64,000 bases of DNA from Pegea sp. RAD2-039 (lineage: Eukaryota > Chordata > Thaliacea > Salpida > Salpidae). The first letter of the stretch is position 1. Every line of letters starts with the position of its first letter. Below the pieces are notes generated by a model. The model was not told the DNA's origin and did no database searches. It was given only the letters and a program-made list of their open reading frames with translations. The stretch covers positions 434,001 to 498,000 of the forward strand of contig JAQGEQ010000272.1 in assembly GCA_034620365.1 (NCBI GenBank), read 5' to 3'. Below are positions 13,351-26,863 of this stretch, one piece after another. Position numbers and translations under genes: made by a program.

Positions 13351-16300
13351 AAAAAAAATTTGATAAAAATCTGAAAAAAACGTTTTTTTTTGGAATTTAT
13401 CAAAATTGTTGTCTTATTAATTGGATCAATGTTCATTTATTCTTTTTTATTATTCTTCTCAAAAATCGTTTAAAAATCTTTGTATTTTCTTTTTCAAATA
13501 AAAACTTACTTGTTTAACTTGCTCGGCAAACAGAAGCTTGTTTAGCAGTAATAAATTCAGATGGTTTGTTTCAAAAAAGAAAAGAATAATGTGAAAACCA
13601 CATTTTTATCAGAACTTACTTTTCATAGAAGTAAGTTGGTTAAAACTAATTATTTAACAAGATTGATTTGAGTCCACGGTGTTAGCAGTCACCTTTGCAC
13701 AGAAAAGTAAAAAAATGGGAAATATTTAATGGCAGCAAAAAATGCGGAACAAAGTTTGTTGATAACATCAGAAACAAAATGATTTCACTTCCTTAAATTG
13801 TTCCTGTTATCTCTGCAGTGAACCTTTTGAGTTTCTTTCATACAATTCCTAATGAACCAATCACAACTAGAAGGTTTTTATCTCAGATTTCCAGATCCTT
13901 GTACTTGAACTTATTTTCGATATTCTTTGATATTCACATCTTGCGTTGATACCAGTAAACACATTTTGTTAGTTTCATCTTTTGTAACTATATCTAGTTT
14001 GTTCGCTTTTTCTTATATATTTATTATTATTGTATTCTATAATTTTATTACTTGACATCGTTTTTTGCATAGAATATTGTTTCAACATTATTTAATAAAG
14101 CCAAAAACATGACAACTATATTTATTTAGTTTATGCTGAATAATTTTCATTTCTTATAATAGATTTAAAAACCAAAAAAAATGTCTCAACTAAGATTTTA
14201 TAAATTTTTTTTCACGAAAACAAGCTGAAATATTTTTTCTATGTTAAATTTAATTCAAAGTTCTGTTATTATTTTCAAACTGTCAAAGAAATCTTGTTTT
14301 CGAACTCGTTTTAAACTAAAATCTGAACATTTTCAAAAAATAATGATTTTTTTACCAAGTAATTAACCAAATAAATAAAGTTTACCACAAAGTCAGATGA
14401 AACTCAAACGAAAAATAATATCTTATCAAAGATACGATCTTCATCTGATGATTGTTGCTAAAAACATTAAAATTATTTTATGAAGTCAAACAAGTTGGGT
14501 GAAAACCTTTTCAATGAAATGAAAATTCAAATTGTTTGCTTTTAAATATAAAATTTTATTGTTGAAGTTATTTATCAATCAAATAAATCGTAATTACCTC
14601 AAACTATTAGTAGAATTTCATTTTACAGGTTTCACAAACGTTGTTTTCTAACAACCACGTATTTCTAACATATAAACAAATCATTTAACTATAACTGTTA
14701 ATAACGATTTTTCAACATTTCATTTTAGATTATAGTTTTATTACAAATCTCTCTTTTATTAAAAAAAAATCTATTTTATTTTTATAAAGCATCATAACAA
14801 TTTATTAAAGTTTATCAATCAAACATAATAATGTAGTTTAACAACTTAAAATTCAAAAAAATTATTTTTATTTTTTGTTGTATTAGACTTAAATAGAAAC
14901 TTGTTATTTAAATTTGTTGTAAATCAATTTGATAGAGTTTATTTCTTAAAATTCTAAATTATGTGTCGCAGTTCATCAAAAATATGACAAACTCTATAAC
15001 AATAATTTGCATAACTATCAAAAATATGAATTTTGTTTTAAAAGTCCTCTAGTGATAGAATTTGTTTCCAAACTTGAAGATGCTGATGAATTATGATCGT
15101 GCATGTCTTTCAAAAAGGGATTATAACCGTCAGATCGTTGTGGCTTTGAACATGTTCAGCCCATAATCTACCATCACTTTTTTATAAAAGATGTCAATTT
15201 AACATGAAAAATGTCAAACTTTTGCTCGTTATAAGAAACAATACTTAATTTTTCTGACTAAAAATTGCGTAAATTTTCTGATAATTTTATGCTTTGCAAA
15301 TTTAGAAAGACACAATGGTTTTATTTCAAACAATTAAAAAATATCTCAATTTCAACAAAAAACAGTTTTCTCAATTACAAATTTCAGTTCCTAGAAAACA
15401 AATGAGAAAAGAAAACAAAATCTAATAGTTACAATCAATGTACTTCTTTGTAATAACTTAACAAAACTGAGACAGAATTCATGAAAGCCAAATTGGCTAA
15501 TAAAACAAAACCCAGTAAACAGTTTGACAAGATATACTTCCTTAACTTTTTATATAAAAAAATAGAGTTAATAAAGTTATTAACTAAAGATAAATTTATT
15601 ATTTATTTTATTATTTATTTTTACAACATCAAGACACATTTAATATTAATCTGAAGAAAGAAATTCTGAATTTTGCAATCATCTGATGTAGTTATCGAAC
15701 CAAAGAAAGTTTTGCTGATCTTTTAAAACAAATTGATTTTAATTGAATATTTTAACTTCAGAAAAATTTACATTTAGTTGTTAAAAGAAGAAAGCCACAA
15801 GTAGACAAAAGAGTTTTTACTTATTTTTTAATTTTTATCGTCTCAAATTTTTTATTAATTATTTTAAAACTTTTTTCAACAATTTATTGAACAAATATAC
15901 ATTATGGTTGATTATCGACTAGTTAGATATTCTTATTAATATCAGTATAAACTGATTTCTTTTGTTATCAAAATAATATTTTTTGGGGTTGTTGTTTAGA
16001 TACTTTTGCTTTATACTCGTTTGTATTTAGTAATAATATAATTAAAAACCATTAAAAAAAACTTCTAATGAAGATAAATTACTTAGCTAATTACTTTAAC
16101 TAGTTATTATTATAGAAAAATTTTCAACATTTTTTAATCAAGTTTCTTTGCTTTCTATTTTTTGTATATTTGCAAAAATATTGATAAATTTTGCATATAA
16201 AAAAGTCAGATTTACAACCAACTTGATTTGAAAATCAACTTTTACAAAACTATTTTCTTAATTCGCTTGGTTCCTTTTTTACAAAAACACAGAAGAAATT

Positions 16301-17024
16301 TCAGTGAATTTTTTAATAAAAGGTTAAAAGTCATTTTTAACAAACTTTTTATTTAAATTGCTTTTGAATAAGATAAATTTCAACAATTTTATATAATAAA
16401 TGTTCGGAGTTAAAAGCTATTAGTCATTAAATCTTTTTTAATATTCATAGAATATACAATTACAAAATAATTTTTCATCATTTGGTAATTAACTCTAATA
16501 AGTTAATTCTATTTTGTTTGAAAATAAGATAAACTAGATAAAAGATATCAATACAATAATTGAACAAAATGAAAAACATATTTTCGATTCAATCATTTTG
16601 ATCTAATTTATAAAATTTTAATTTTATTTGTAACTTATTGCTATTTCATTTTTACTTCATCTTATTTATTTCAATATAAATAAGTATAATTAAGTCAGTA
16701 TGAATTTTAATATAATTATAATCAACTAAATTTTTTCTGTTAATAATTCGTCAATATATTTTGCTTAGATAACTTTCGAATACTTAATACAATTTTTTCC
16801 AAAAAAAAACATTTTAAATGTTTATTCTTGAAATCAAATATAATAAAACAGCTAACTAATAAAGTGCTAATAAATATTGTAATATTTTCACACAAAAAGT
16901 TATCTAGATTTTTTTAAATTGTTTGAACACAATTAACAAACCTTGATTTCTAAAATATTATAAAATATTTTCAAAAAATCTTTCATGATAAATATAAATT
17001 CTCTAACAGCGAAATATTCTGTTG
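13351..17024. other. Intergenic region between convergent genes
   Basis: CEP131 (+) and the O-fucosyltransferase-like gene (-) converge on this 3.7 kb. No gene was recognised. A minus-strand patch near 15030-15140 is briefly open (GYNPFLKDMHDHNSS and neighbours) but lacks convincing splice sites and was not called. The rest is AT-rich spacer. Confidence 0.4.
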
Positions 17025-20000
17025 TCAAGAATTAATTGTAGATGCTTTTTTAGTATAGTTATTAACTAGTCTTGTGATTGTCATATCAGAGGTCCCATTA
17101 ATTGAGGTCTTTTTGAAATATCTTGCAATTCGTACATTAGTTGACCAGCTTGAATAAATTGAACGAATAAAAACCTGAGAATTTCAAAGAATATGAACGA
17201 TGTAATGAAGATGTTAAAGTATATTTGCCAAGAAAGTTAACATCATTGTTAGATGAAATTTCTATAGAAAAACTCATTTAACAGGTTTACTCACGAGATT
17301 TGAAAAGTAATTCTTAAAAACTATTTTGTGTTCATAAATAGTACTCTCTACTTCACAATCTTCGAAAATGCATTTTTAAAATATTTCTAAAAGTCTTACG
17401 TCACTAATGGAACATATCTCCATTTCCAATTGAGCAATTATATCAGAGTAAGCCTGGATATAATCGTCACAGTTTCCAACTACTTGTTGGTTATCTAAAA
17501 ACTGCTCCAGTTGAGTTGATGTAAAATAATTAATCTTTATTCTGCACAAACAGAGTTGATTAATTGAAAATAGATATGTGGTCATTAAACACAAAATTAA
17601 TTAAAGTCTGACAAAATTCTTGTCAGTAAATACAACTTTTACGAGTTTAAAAAGATTAAATTATCAAACATTTTCCTAAAAGTACTACTTTTGAAATTTT
17701 CATCTTTTAAGATAACTTATTATTATAAAAACTAAATTTTAATGAATAAACTGATCTACCCATCTATAGTAGGTAATAGATCTTTGAATAGCCAAGAATG
17801 AGTAGATTTAGGAGCCGCGAGATAAACATTCATCTCATCTTCAGGAAACAGATTATATTTGCTCTTTAATTGTACAAGACTTTTAGAGATGACTTCCGGT
17901 CTTATACTTCTGATAACTTCACACATTTCTTCTAAGTTTTGATTAGGTTTTTTCCCTTTTCATGTAGAAGCATTTATGTCATAGTATTTGCAAAAATTGT
18001 TTAAGTTTAATCACATTATTGAGTGTTACAGATAAACTTTATTAAATAATTAGAATTAGAATAATCTGTCAAATGATATTTCGAATTATTTTCAAACAAA
18101 AAACAGATACTTACTATGTTGAGGGTTTCCTCCTTCGCACATAAAGTTAACAAAGTCATTTAAATCGTATCTCCAATGAACAGCAACAAAAGCTTTTCCA
18201 TTAAACTGATTTTTGACAAATTCTTGTGCAATGTTCTGATAACAAACAAACGGTTCAATTCTAATAATCAAATTAACAATTTGTTTATTTATTTTAACTA
18301 GAGCTTATTTATAAGCACCTAAAACAATTTTTGATAAGTATTTTTACATCAATATAGCTTAAGGGTTTATTAAATTCTTAAATTCGAAAATATTTTAACA
18401 ATTATTTATTGCTACATAAACTTTAAAACAAAAATCGAAATTCAGTTAAAATAAAGAAAATATTACAGAAAAATATTTGGGAACTCCCGTCATTTCATCA
18501 ATCAACATTTTCAGATTGATGTCACTGAGGGTCCTAGAACCTCTGGATTGAATTTCTTCGAATCCAGGATACTAAATAGATGTTTGAAAAAAAGTTAAAG
18601 ATTTTGAATTTGAAGAGCATCAAAAGAAAAAGAGAAAAAAAGAATTGATATCGGAAGTTGATGATCAGATGTTGATGATCAGATGTTGATGATCGGATGT
18701 TGATGATCGGATGTTGATTGTAATATTAAATTTTTATATTAAATTAATGAAATAAATATTTTACATAAAGTATTTGAGGCTTATCCAACCTTCTTATATT
18801 CTTTAGTTTATCTAAAGAATTTAAAAGTTGTCAAAATAAAACAATCGAATGCTTTATATAAAAAGCTCAATGTAGATTAAAATTGTTTTGGAAAAATAGA
18901 AAATATAACAAAAGTGAAAGATACAAGTGAAATGAATATTATAAAAGGTTGATTATTCAAATAATATTGAAACAAGTAGTCCTTAGAGACTGCTAGTAAA
19001 AATACTATTTGGGTTTTTACACTTTCAAGCCTGGTAACTGGTTTAAGAAAATTTTTACCGCAATTCGATTTTTTGGAGGCGTGAAGTTGTCAAGCTCTCG
19101 AAACGGAAAAGCATAAAAGACGTGTCTTTTGGTTGTTTTAAAAATCTTCTTTAAATCTGATTGTTTGCTTGAAACATGATAATTCTTCTGTGGAGATTTA
19201 GGAAAGACTTCTATCTGTTAATAAAATATTTGTTGCTTCTTTTCCAACAAAGTGGAAACTTGATTTTTGCTCACATTTTTATTGAACAAGTCAAGATGAG
19301 TGATCTTTTCTGCTTGTTTCAGTTCTTCAACGAAGTATTGTTTTAAATGAGTCCCAACAAACATCGCATCAGGTGAAGACTGATCAATAATTTGAAGATA
19401 ATCACTTAAACTGATGACTGATAGGAGTTTTGTGAATGACGATACGTCAAATCTATGATAAAAAATTTGATTTTAAAGCTAAAAAATCGTTCCAGACTGA
19501 ACAAAAAGGGAGAAAATTCAAACTTGTCAAGTCATCTAATCGACTTAAGCTGAATAAGCTTGACTTAAATTTAATCAATAATTGAAAGTTTAGAAAAGAA
19601 CTGAAATTAAGTGCAATAAGTAAAGATGATTTGATTGTTGTGTCTCTAGGGGGAATGATCAATTTTAACGAGCTTATGCGAGAAACATAACGCAAATGGG
19701 CATTAAAAAATCAAGTTTCATATTCCTATGATTTTATTTTAATCTTTAGTTTAGTTTTTATTATCGCGTCTACCGCAATTTTTGTTTGTAATTTTGCTTC
19801 AAGTTTTAACAAATTTAAAGTCTTAGTAAAGAGTTATTATCATTTCAACAAAAATTCATTTCAACAAATATACATTTCAACAAGTATACATTTCGACAAA
19901 TATACATTTCAACAAATATATATTTCAACAAGTATACATTACAACAAGTATACGTTTTAACAAGTATACATTACAACAAGTATACGTTTTAACAAGTATA

Positions 20001-21583
20001 CATTTCAACAAATATACATTTCGACAAGTATACGTTTTAACAAATATACATTTCAACAAATATACATTTCGACAAGTATACATTTCGACAAGTATACATT
20101 TCAACAAATATACATTTCAACAAATATACGTTTCAACAAATATACATTTCGACAAATATACATTTCGACAAGTATACATTTCGACAAGTATACATTTCGA
20201 CAAGTATACATTTCAACAAATATCCATTTCAACAAGTATACATTTCGACAAGTATACATTTCAACAAGTATACATTTCGACAAGTATACATTTCAACAAG
20301 TATACATTTCAACAAGTATACATTTCAACAAATATACATTTCAACAAATATACATTTCAACAAGTATACATTTCGACAAGTATACATTTCAACAAGTATA
20401 CATTTCAACAAGTATACATTTCAACAAATATACGTTTTAACAAATATACATTTCAACAAGTATACATTTCAACAAATATACGTTTTAACAAATATACATT
20501 TCAACAAATATACATTTCAACAAATATCCATTTCAACAAGTATACATTTCAACAAATATACATTTCAACAAATATACGTTTCAACAAATATACATTTCAA
20601 CAAGTATACATTTCAACAAGTATACATTTCGACAAATATACATTTTAACAAATATACATTACAACAAGTATACGTTTTAACAAGTATACATTTCAACAAA
20701 TATACGTTTTAACAAGTATACATTTCAACAAATATACGTTTTAACAAATATACATTTCGACAAGTATACATTTCAACAAGTATACATTTCAACAAATATA
20801 CATTTCGACAAGTATACATTTCAACAAATATACATTTCAACAAGTATACATTTCGACAAGTATACATTTCAACAAGTATACATTTCGACAAGTATACATT
20901 TCAACAAGTATACATTTCAACAAGTATACATTTCAACAAATATACATTTCAACAAGTATACATTTCGACAAGTATATATTTCAACAAGTATACATTTCAA
21001 CAAGTATACATTTCAACAAGTATACATTTCAACAAATATACATTTCAACAAATATACATTACAACAAGTATACGTTTTAACAAGTATACATTACAACAAG
21101 TATACGTTTTAACAAATATACATTTTAACAAGTATACAAATATTGAGCTTTTTTAGGTGAACAACAATAAACTAACCTTACAGCCGGGTCTACTTGAACT
21201 TTCACTGACTTTGTTTCATTAACATCAGTAAAATGTTTAAAAAAAATTGGTAGAACTAAGGTTCTGTTTAAAGTGATTGCAATATAGGCAGCTTGTCGAA
21301 GTCCAAATAATTGATTTGTTGGTCCATTATATAACCAGGGTAAAATAAAACGATTATTTCGTAATCTAAAATAAGGTTCAATTTTTTTTCTTTTGTTTTC
21401 GCTTAGAATTTCCGAAGTATTCTTCCAAGGAATACATTGTTTTGTTACTACTAAGGAACCTCTTGTTGAAGTATTTTTCATTTTGCAATCCAAACTAAGT
21501 AATAATTGAACGCTGATAAAAACCAGCAAAAAAATACAAACAGTTTGAATTTTATTTTTTCTTATTAACACTTTATCTTTCAT
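17025..21583 (-). CDS. GDP-fucose protein O-fucosyltransferase-like enzyme
   Basis: A predicted type II Golgi/ER membrane glycosyltransferase of the O-FucT superfamily. Eight exons on the minus strand: 21177-21583, 19275-19452, 19059-19214, 18467-18571, 18115-18235, 17760-17931, 17400-17541, 17025-17174, all phase-compatible, 476 aa. It has a short basic N-terminus and one transmembrane anchor (about residues 14-31). The donor-binding N-terminal motif is GPTNQLFGLRQAAYIA (87-102), the counterpart of the GGxNNQ loop of POFUTs. AFVAVHWRYDLNDF (297-310) carries the Arg equivalent to the conserved HxRR Arg. VYLAAPKS and a late SSWSTNVRIAR match the C-terminal GDP-fucose site block. It is not clearly POFUT1 or POFUT2; plant-like and invertebrate O-FucT relatives are closer in feel. 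The acceptor substrate is unknown. Intron 1 (1.7 kb) is largely a 16-mer satellite. Confidence 0.8.
18658..18716 (+). repeat. Short 14-bp tandem repeat in an intron
   Basis: Four copies of GTTGATGATC(A/G)GAT lie in the intron between the third and fourth coding exons of the O-fucosyltransferase-like gene. The unit shares the GATGATC/GTTGATG vocabulary with other intronic arrays in the window. Confidence 0.85.
19840..21138 (+). repeat. 16-bp satellite (~81 copies) in O-FucT intron 1
   Basis: About 1.3 kb of head-to-tail units with consensus ACATTTCAACAAGTAT. There is systematic variation at TTTC(A/G)AC and AA(A/G)TAT, plus an ACGTTTTAAC subtype. The array ends 38 bp before the exon-1 donor at 21176. 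Three minus-strand open stretches of 60 codons inside it (peptides such as MYTCRNVYLLK) arise because 3 x 16 nt returns to frame; they are not genes. Confidence 0.95.
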
Positions 21584-24560
21584 TTTTCTAAAATCTTGCC
21601 TTACACATTACAAAGCTTCTGTGATAAATCATAAATGTTAGAACCTGCAACCCGAAATATTTCTAAATTAGTGAGCTGCATGATATGCAATAAAAGTTTT
21701 CATGTCAATATTAAATTAAAAATTTATTTTTGAAACTTCTGTAAATAAGAATTAATTCAAATTTATTTATCAGACAATTATATAAAATTCTAAGTTAATT
21801 TATTTGATAAGATTACTTTAATCATTTAATTATTGCCTTATTTTTATATGAAATAAACTTTTAATTAAATAAGTTTTAAAAAGATATTAGTAATAGTTTT
21901 ACTTCATTAATTGTTTCCCAAAAATTATCAATCTTCTTAAGATGACTTATACCAGATATATTGCATGATATTATATCTAAATTATTCTACTACGAGAAGT
22001 TTATTTTGATCTTTTTCTGAATATTAAGCATTTTGACACTATATAAGCTTTCTATGAGGAAGTTACATTTAATGATACAAATTTCAATAAATGATCTGTC
22101 ATCACTCAACAAGGGAAGACATTAATCTTCAAGTTAGAAGTAGTAAATCAAACAATAAAATATAAAAATTTTAGCTGAGTATCAATAATTTGATAAAAAC
22201 AACTTTACTTATCGTCAACCAAACTTTAAAAATGTAAAAATGCTGTTTTTACGATAAAAATTTTCCAAAATTTTGTTTCGTGATAGAAACTACTAAACTA
22301 TCTCTCATTCAAAAGCTGATGTAGATTTACAGAGGGATTAATGAAACTACTTTGTGTATGTAGTAACATAATCACCTGTATGATAAAAACTTACTTTCTT
22401 CTATCTAACAAAAAGGAAAGAAAAAAGCTTTTGGATGAATGAAATACTAATTGTAACTAAATCACCTTTTTATAGTAACCTTTAAAAAAATTTCGAGTTA
22501 ATATCGATTTACCAGTAAAACAGCAAGAGTGAGTGAACAGTGTGATACGTCCTTTTTTCGTGAGTATACCATAACAAGAGAGCATGTCCTTAGGCATTTC
22601 GATTTTACAGTGTTTCGAAACAGATTAGATATAATTTGATTAAAAATATCTTTCGCAGACAACGTTATTTGATTAGTTGATATGAATTTTATGATAAGAA
22701 ACTTTGATTAAAGCAAATAATTTCTCTGTTAGAAATAATTTAAATAAACAATTTAGAATACACAAAATGTACTAAAAAGTTTATTCCCTAAATACGTATA
22801 ACTTCATCATAAATGATTTAATTAATATTGAACGTTAAAACCTTGGTAACTTAGTGCTTTCTCAGTTTAATAAATATTAATTCGTATTTATTGATAGACA
22901 AGAAGATAACCTTAATGAGATTTAACAATGGACTACTAGAAAGTTATAAAAAGCTGTCATAACTTAGCAGGTTTTAAGGTACTTTTTCACTATTATATCC
23001 AATTATATACTTAGTAATTCTAAAAAACCATCGCTACAAAACTATTTTTATTTAAAATACTTTAAATACTTTTATTTATTATTTTTTCATCAAATTGAAT
23101 ACTTTCAATAAATTCAAACTATGCGATGGTTGTGGCAGAGAAGAAATTAACCTTTTTTGAAATCGATTTGAACAAATACTAGCAATTTTCAGGTTTAAAA
23201 AAAGATTTTCTGTAACATAAGATTAAAATGAATTCAAATTTACTTTAAGTCTACACTGCAAACAATTTTCTACTACACTTGTCTATCATTTATTCACGAA
23301 ATTAAAATTAGCATACGAAATTGTTTGTAGTCTGTCTGTTTGTTTGTTGAAATCTGAAGTCACGAAACTTTTAGACTAAAAAATTTTTTGTTAATATCAA
23401 CTTTTGTAATTGTTTCAAACAAATTTGTTTTTTTCTCATTTTATACATAAAAATAAAGATTTAGATTAAAATATTAAATTATAATTTAAAAAACCATCAA
23501 CAACATCACCACAGCTAGCGGTCGTAATTTATTACTTTCCGTATTTTTATGCAAAAGTTGTTATTTTTAAAATATCAAGAATATCTAGAAAGTTGAAATT
23601 CAACATTTTAAAAGAAATTTTCATAGAAATTAATTAAATCTGAAATTGCATTTTTTTGAATAATTAATATATCTGTTTGTTTAATAGCAATTTTTTTTAC
23701 TAAATAATTTTGCATCTAAATTGATAAGTTTCATTTTATTTAGATTTTTTCTATAATTGCTTTTTAACAGCAAAGACTGATGCAGTTATCGAGCCTACGA
23801 TACCGAAGAACGAAAACCAGAAAATAAAACAAATCAGCTGACAAGTTTATTAATTAAAGTTATTATTCGAATATTTAAGTTTTGTAGCTTTTCAGAAAAA
23901 CTGAAACTTATTTCTTAAGTGACAGTTTTCGATTATTTTTATCGTTGCTACGAAATGTTACATCTTTTCTAATATCGACGTAAAGTTCTCCAAATTACAA
24001 GATATCACTTCTTTGTATTAGAAAGATGTTTAAAGATATTTGCTGGCATCTATTAAACAGACATAAGAGCAATACGAACAGATAAATGCTGTAATTTTCC
24101 AAAACTACGATGCATCAATTTTAAGTTAAATTAGAAAACATTTTCCTGATTACAATCTATTTTTAATATATATAGAAAATGCTTGGCTTTCAAAAATGGT
24201 TTTCAGTTGAACTTTTGTTTAATAATCAATTGTTATGTTAAAATATTTTTCAATTTTATTTTAATTAAATAAAGAAACATAAAGCTAATTATTTTAATAA
24301 TTTTATCGTCTTATTCTGATTTAAAAAGTAATATTCATAATTTAAGATTTTATGAAGAAAATTTAATGAAACTTTAAAATTATTTGTTTCATTTCAGAAA
24401 AGTTTATTTCTCCGTCCAATGGTGGAATATTTAAAGTTATCATCATCAGCCCTCCTATGTGAAGTATTTTTCCATAAAAATATTTAGTTAAGTCAATCTT
24501 AATCCTAAATATCCTATTTAGAGTCTTTTCATACAAAAAAATCTTGCGTTTTGTCTAAAA
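21584..24560. other. Non-coding region upstream of the O-FucT-like gene
   Basis: About 3 kb of AT-rich sequence holding the presumed promoter of the minus-strand O-fucosyltransferase-like gene at its left end. No open frame with family resemblance was found. The right end may be part of the LINE debris that follows. Confidence 0.35.
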
Positions 24561-24633
24561 GGTCTTGAATGTAGTGACATTGGCTTTTCCTCGGCAAACG
24601 TTTACTTTTATAGAGATTAAGCGAAAGATATAA

Positions 24634-24645
24634 TGCGCATGCGCA
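24634..24645. promoter_or_regulatory. Perfect palindromic NRF1-type site
   Basis: TGCGCATGCGCA is a full NRF1 (alpha-Pal) consensus, extremely unlikely by chance in this base composition. It lies about 320 bp upstream of LINE-derived coding debris on the plus strand, and no host gene start was recognised beside it. It may be an internal promoter of the element or an orphan promoter. Confidence 0.5.
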
Positions 24646-24699
24646 ATAAAAAAGTAAGCGTTATCATAATTTTCATATTTATATATTGGTTTAAGTTGA

Positions 24700-25435
24700 A
24701 AGTACAACATGTCGTACTACTTACGTTACAAGAACAGACTGCAGAAAGCATTTTTCCAACTACAAGTAAATAGTATCTCCCCTGCACAAGCAGGAAAGGA
24801 CTATGACTTCCTTCTATTTAACGCCTGCATTTAGAAAGCTCAACTAACAAACAGTTTGGTTTTAAATATATGTCATGTGTTAGCAAGAGATGCTCTTTTT
24901 CAGGGACCCTTCTTCCTGCTTATTGTAATAAATAGATAAATTGATTAACTGATGATATGTCTTCTAAACTTCACAGATAACTTTACAAAATGCAATCTTC
25001 TATACGTCCTCAGAGGCTCTTCAATCAAAGTTAAACCGCTCAACAATTTTAATAACACCCAGTGTAGTAACAGCTTTTTTAATAAGGTAACCAAAGTTTG
25101 GAATTCCCTGCCCAATTCCATCACTACATCAAAATCTATTACATTTTTTTAAATTAAAAAAAAGATTTTAGTAGTTTTCTTTGCAAGCTATATGCAACAC
25201 TACCAGTTTCCTCACTTTCTTAATTTATTTTGTCATCTCAAATTTTTGATATATAATTTACGTTTTATCTATGCATCTACAGTGTTTGTATTCTTTCTAT
25301 ATTAATCTTAAATTGATAAACCTTCAAAATATCTCTTTACTCATACTATTTATGTTTTTGCTGTAAGAGCTGTTCAAGATGTTACTTGCAGCTGAAACAT
25401 GTTTGTAACATTTTGTAATAAATGTTTAAATAAAA
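24700..25435 (+). mobile_element. 3' end of a decayed non-LTR retrotransposon (LINE)
   Basis: The open part at 24952-25152 ends with FFNKVTKVWNSLPNSITTSKSITFFK-like text, the typical C-terminus of LINE reverse-transcriptase proteins (FFxRxxxxWNSLP...SLxxFK). It is followed by about 280 bp of 3' UTR and a tail ATAAATGTTTAAATAAAAC. The stretch 24700-24950 has similar character but is broken by stops. The same 3' region recurs near 30.9-31.2 kb, so this is a family. Confidence 0.65.
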
Positions 25436-25525
25436 CAATTATGTTAGTACACAAGATTGTATTTACGATTCAATCTGGCAAAAAAATAACATTTCAGTTC
25501 AAGTCATTAAATTAAAAAAGGTGTT

Positions 25526-26863
25526 TTATGAAGCAAAGAATTTTCGAGAGCTAGCTCCATATGTCGCCCCATAACGGTATTTGTGACCCGGTAGAAAGCC
25601 GTTGTAATTCGGAATAACTCCCTCTTCTCGATAAACAGGCGTATTTACATTGAAGTCAGTTTCGTGAAGTTGTTGACTTTGCATGGATAAATCAATTGCT
25701 CGCTTCGATAAATGTATATTCATTCGTGTGTCATGAACAAATTCTTTTATTGCTTCATTAGTCAACCTTCTGTAGGACTTTGCAAACCTGGTAATAAAAA
25801 GTTTTTTTTAATTTGAAATACTTATATATGAAGTAGTAAGCAAAAAAGAGAATAAGAAATATTTTTATGCTTTTGCGGAATACTTTAGAAATTCATAATT
25901 CAAGCAGCTTAATTTTATAACAAAATTTTACAATTACATAAAAGTTATTTCTAATATGAACTTATAACTATTAATATTATAAATAAAAAGATATAAAAGT
26001 AATAATACATGATATATTAATAATTTGTGAGAAACCAACTTCATTAATAATAAAATAATAAAAATTTCCTTTCTTAACATTAAAAAAATTAAGCTTTATT
26101 AAATCTTTGAAATAATTTTGAGTAGAAAATAGTTTTTATGGTTTAATTTATCGATTAGTTTACAAACCTTGAACGAGACCGTGGGATGAAACCAGAATAA
26201 GTACAAGGAAAAGTAACTGGCTTGTCACCAATAATACTTAAATCGATCTGATTTTTATCAATTCTTTCACTTTGAAGTTGTTTATTCAAAGGTTTTAGAG
26301 GTAGCTATCATAAAACAAAATATTATAGAAATGAACTTGTACTTTTAAATGTAAATTTTTGATGAATTAGCTAAAAAAATTATATTTTTAAAAGTTGATT
26401 AGAAAGTATTCGTAATTAATCAACTTACTTTTAAGTCATTTGCTAAAGGTGAATAGTTTCTCTTTTCTTTGTGGCTATTTATACGTTTCTTGAAGCTCTG
26501 GTTAGAAAGTGAACAAATTTTTGTATATCTTCTACCAAAAAACTCTTCACCATTAGGTATATAAGCTGAATAACCAGGCATCATAGGATCAACATATTTA
26601 CGGTCTCCCCAAGTTTCTTTAAGCCATTCTAAGCTCTGAGGTGATGATATATCATCTTCAGAGTCTTTTACTTTTAATGGAATAATTTCATTTAAAACTG
26701 AGTTTTTAGATCTGGCAATTTCAGAATCAGTCAACATTTTATGAGTGGCTTTACCAAAAGTGTCCCCAAATCTAAAAACAAGCTGAGGAGTATACCCGCT
26801 ATAACCAGGAGGGTAATAGGGCTCTTTATTGAACGGGACACTTCTTCTAATTTTTCCTGACAT
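25526..26863 (-). CDS. CIMIP2/FAM166-like ciliary microtubule inner protein
   Basis: CIMIP2 proteins sit inside the lumen of axonemal doublet microtubules of motile cilia and sperm tails. Three exons: 26429-26863, 26168-26304, 25526-25787, in frame, 277 aa (human CIMIP2B is about 275). The protein is built from repeats of the family motif: PPGYSGYTPQLVFRFGDTFG near residue 18; MPGYSAYIPNGEEFFGRRY; CTYSGFIPRSRSRFAKSY; and IPNYNGFLPGHKYRYGATYG at the C-terminus. Tyr-Ser/Asn-Gly/Ala-Phe/Tyr-x-Pro cores followed by FG/RYG are the tubulin-contacting hallmark. The Met at 26863 is preferred over the upstream in-frame Met at 26929 because it directly precedes the conserved block; the longer start adds 22 basic residues. 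Paralog assignment (A, B or C) is not certain. Confidence 0.85.

Noticed and set aside
15030-15180. Minus-strand protein-like string (GYNPFLKDMHDHNSS) between genes
   Set aside because: The frame is short, upstream context has a stop, and no convincing acceptor or donor was found.
19925-20891. Three minus-strand open frames of 60 codons with Cys/Tyr-rich peptides
   Set aside because: They lie wholly in the 16-bp array; the peptide repeats every 16 residues because three units are 48 nt. They have no start context or family match.
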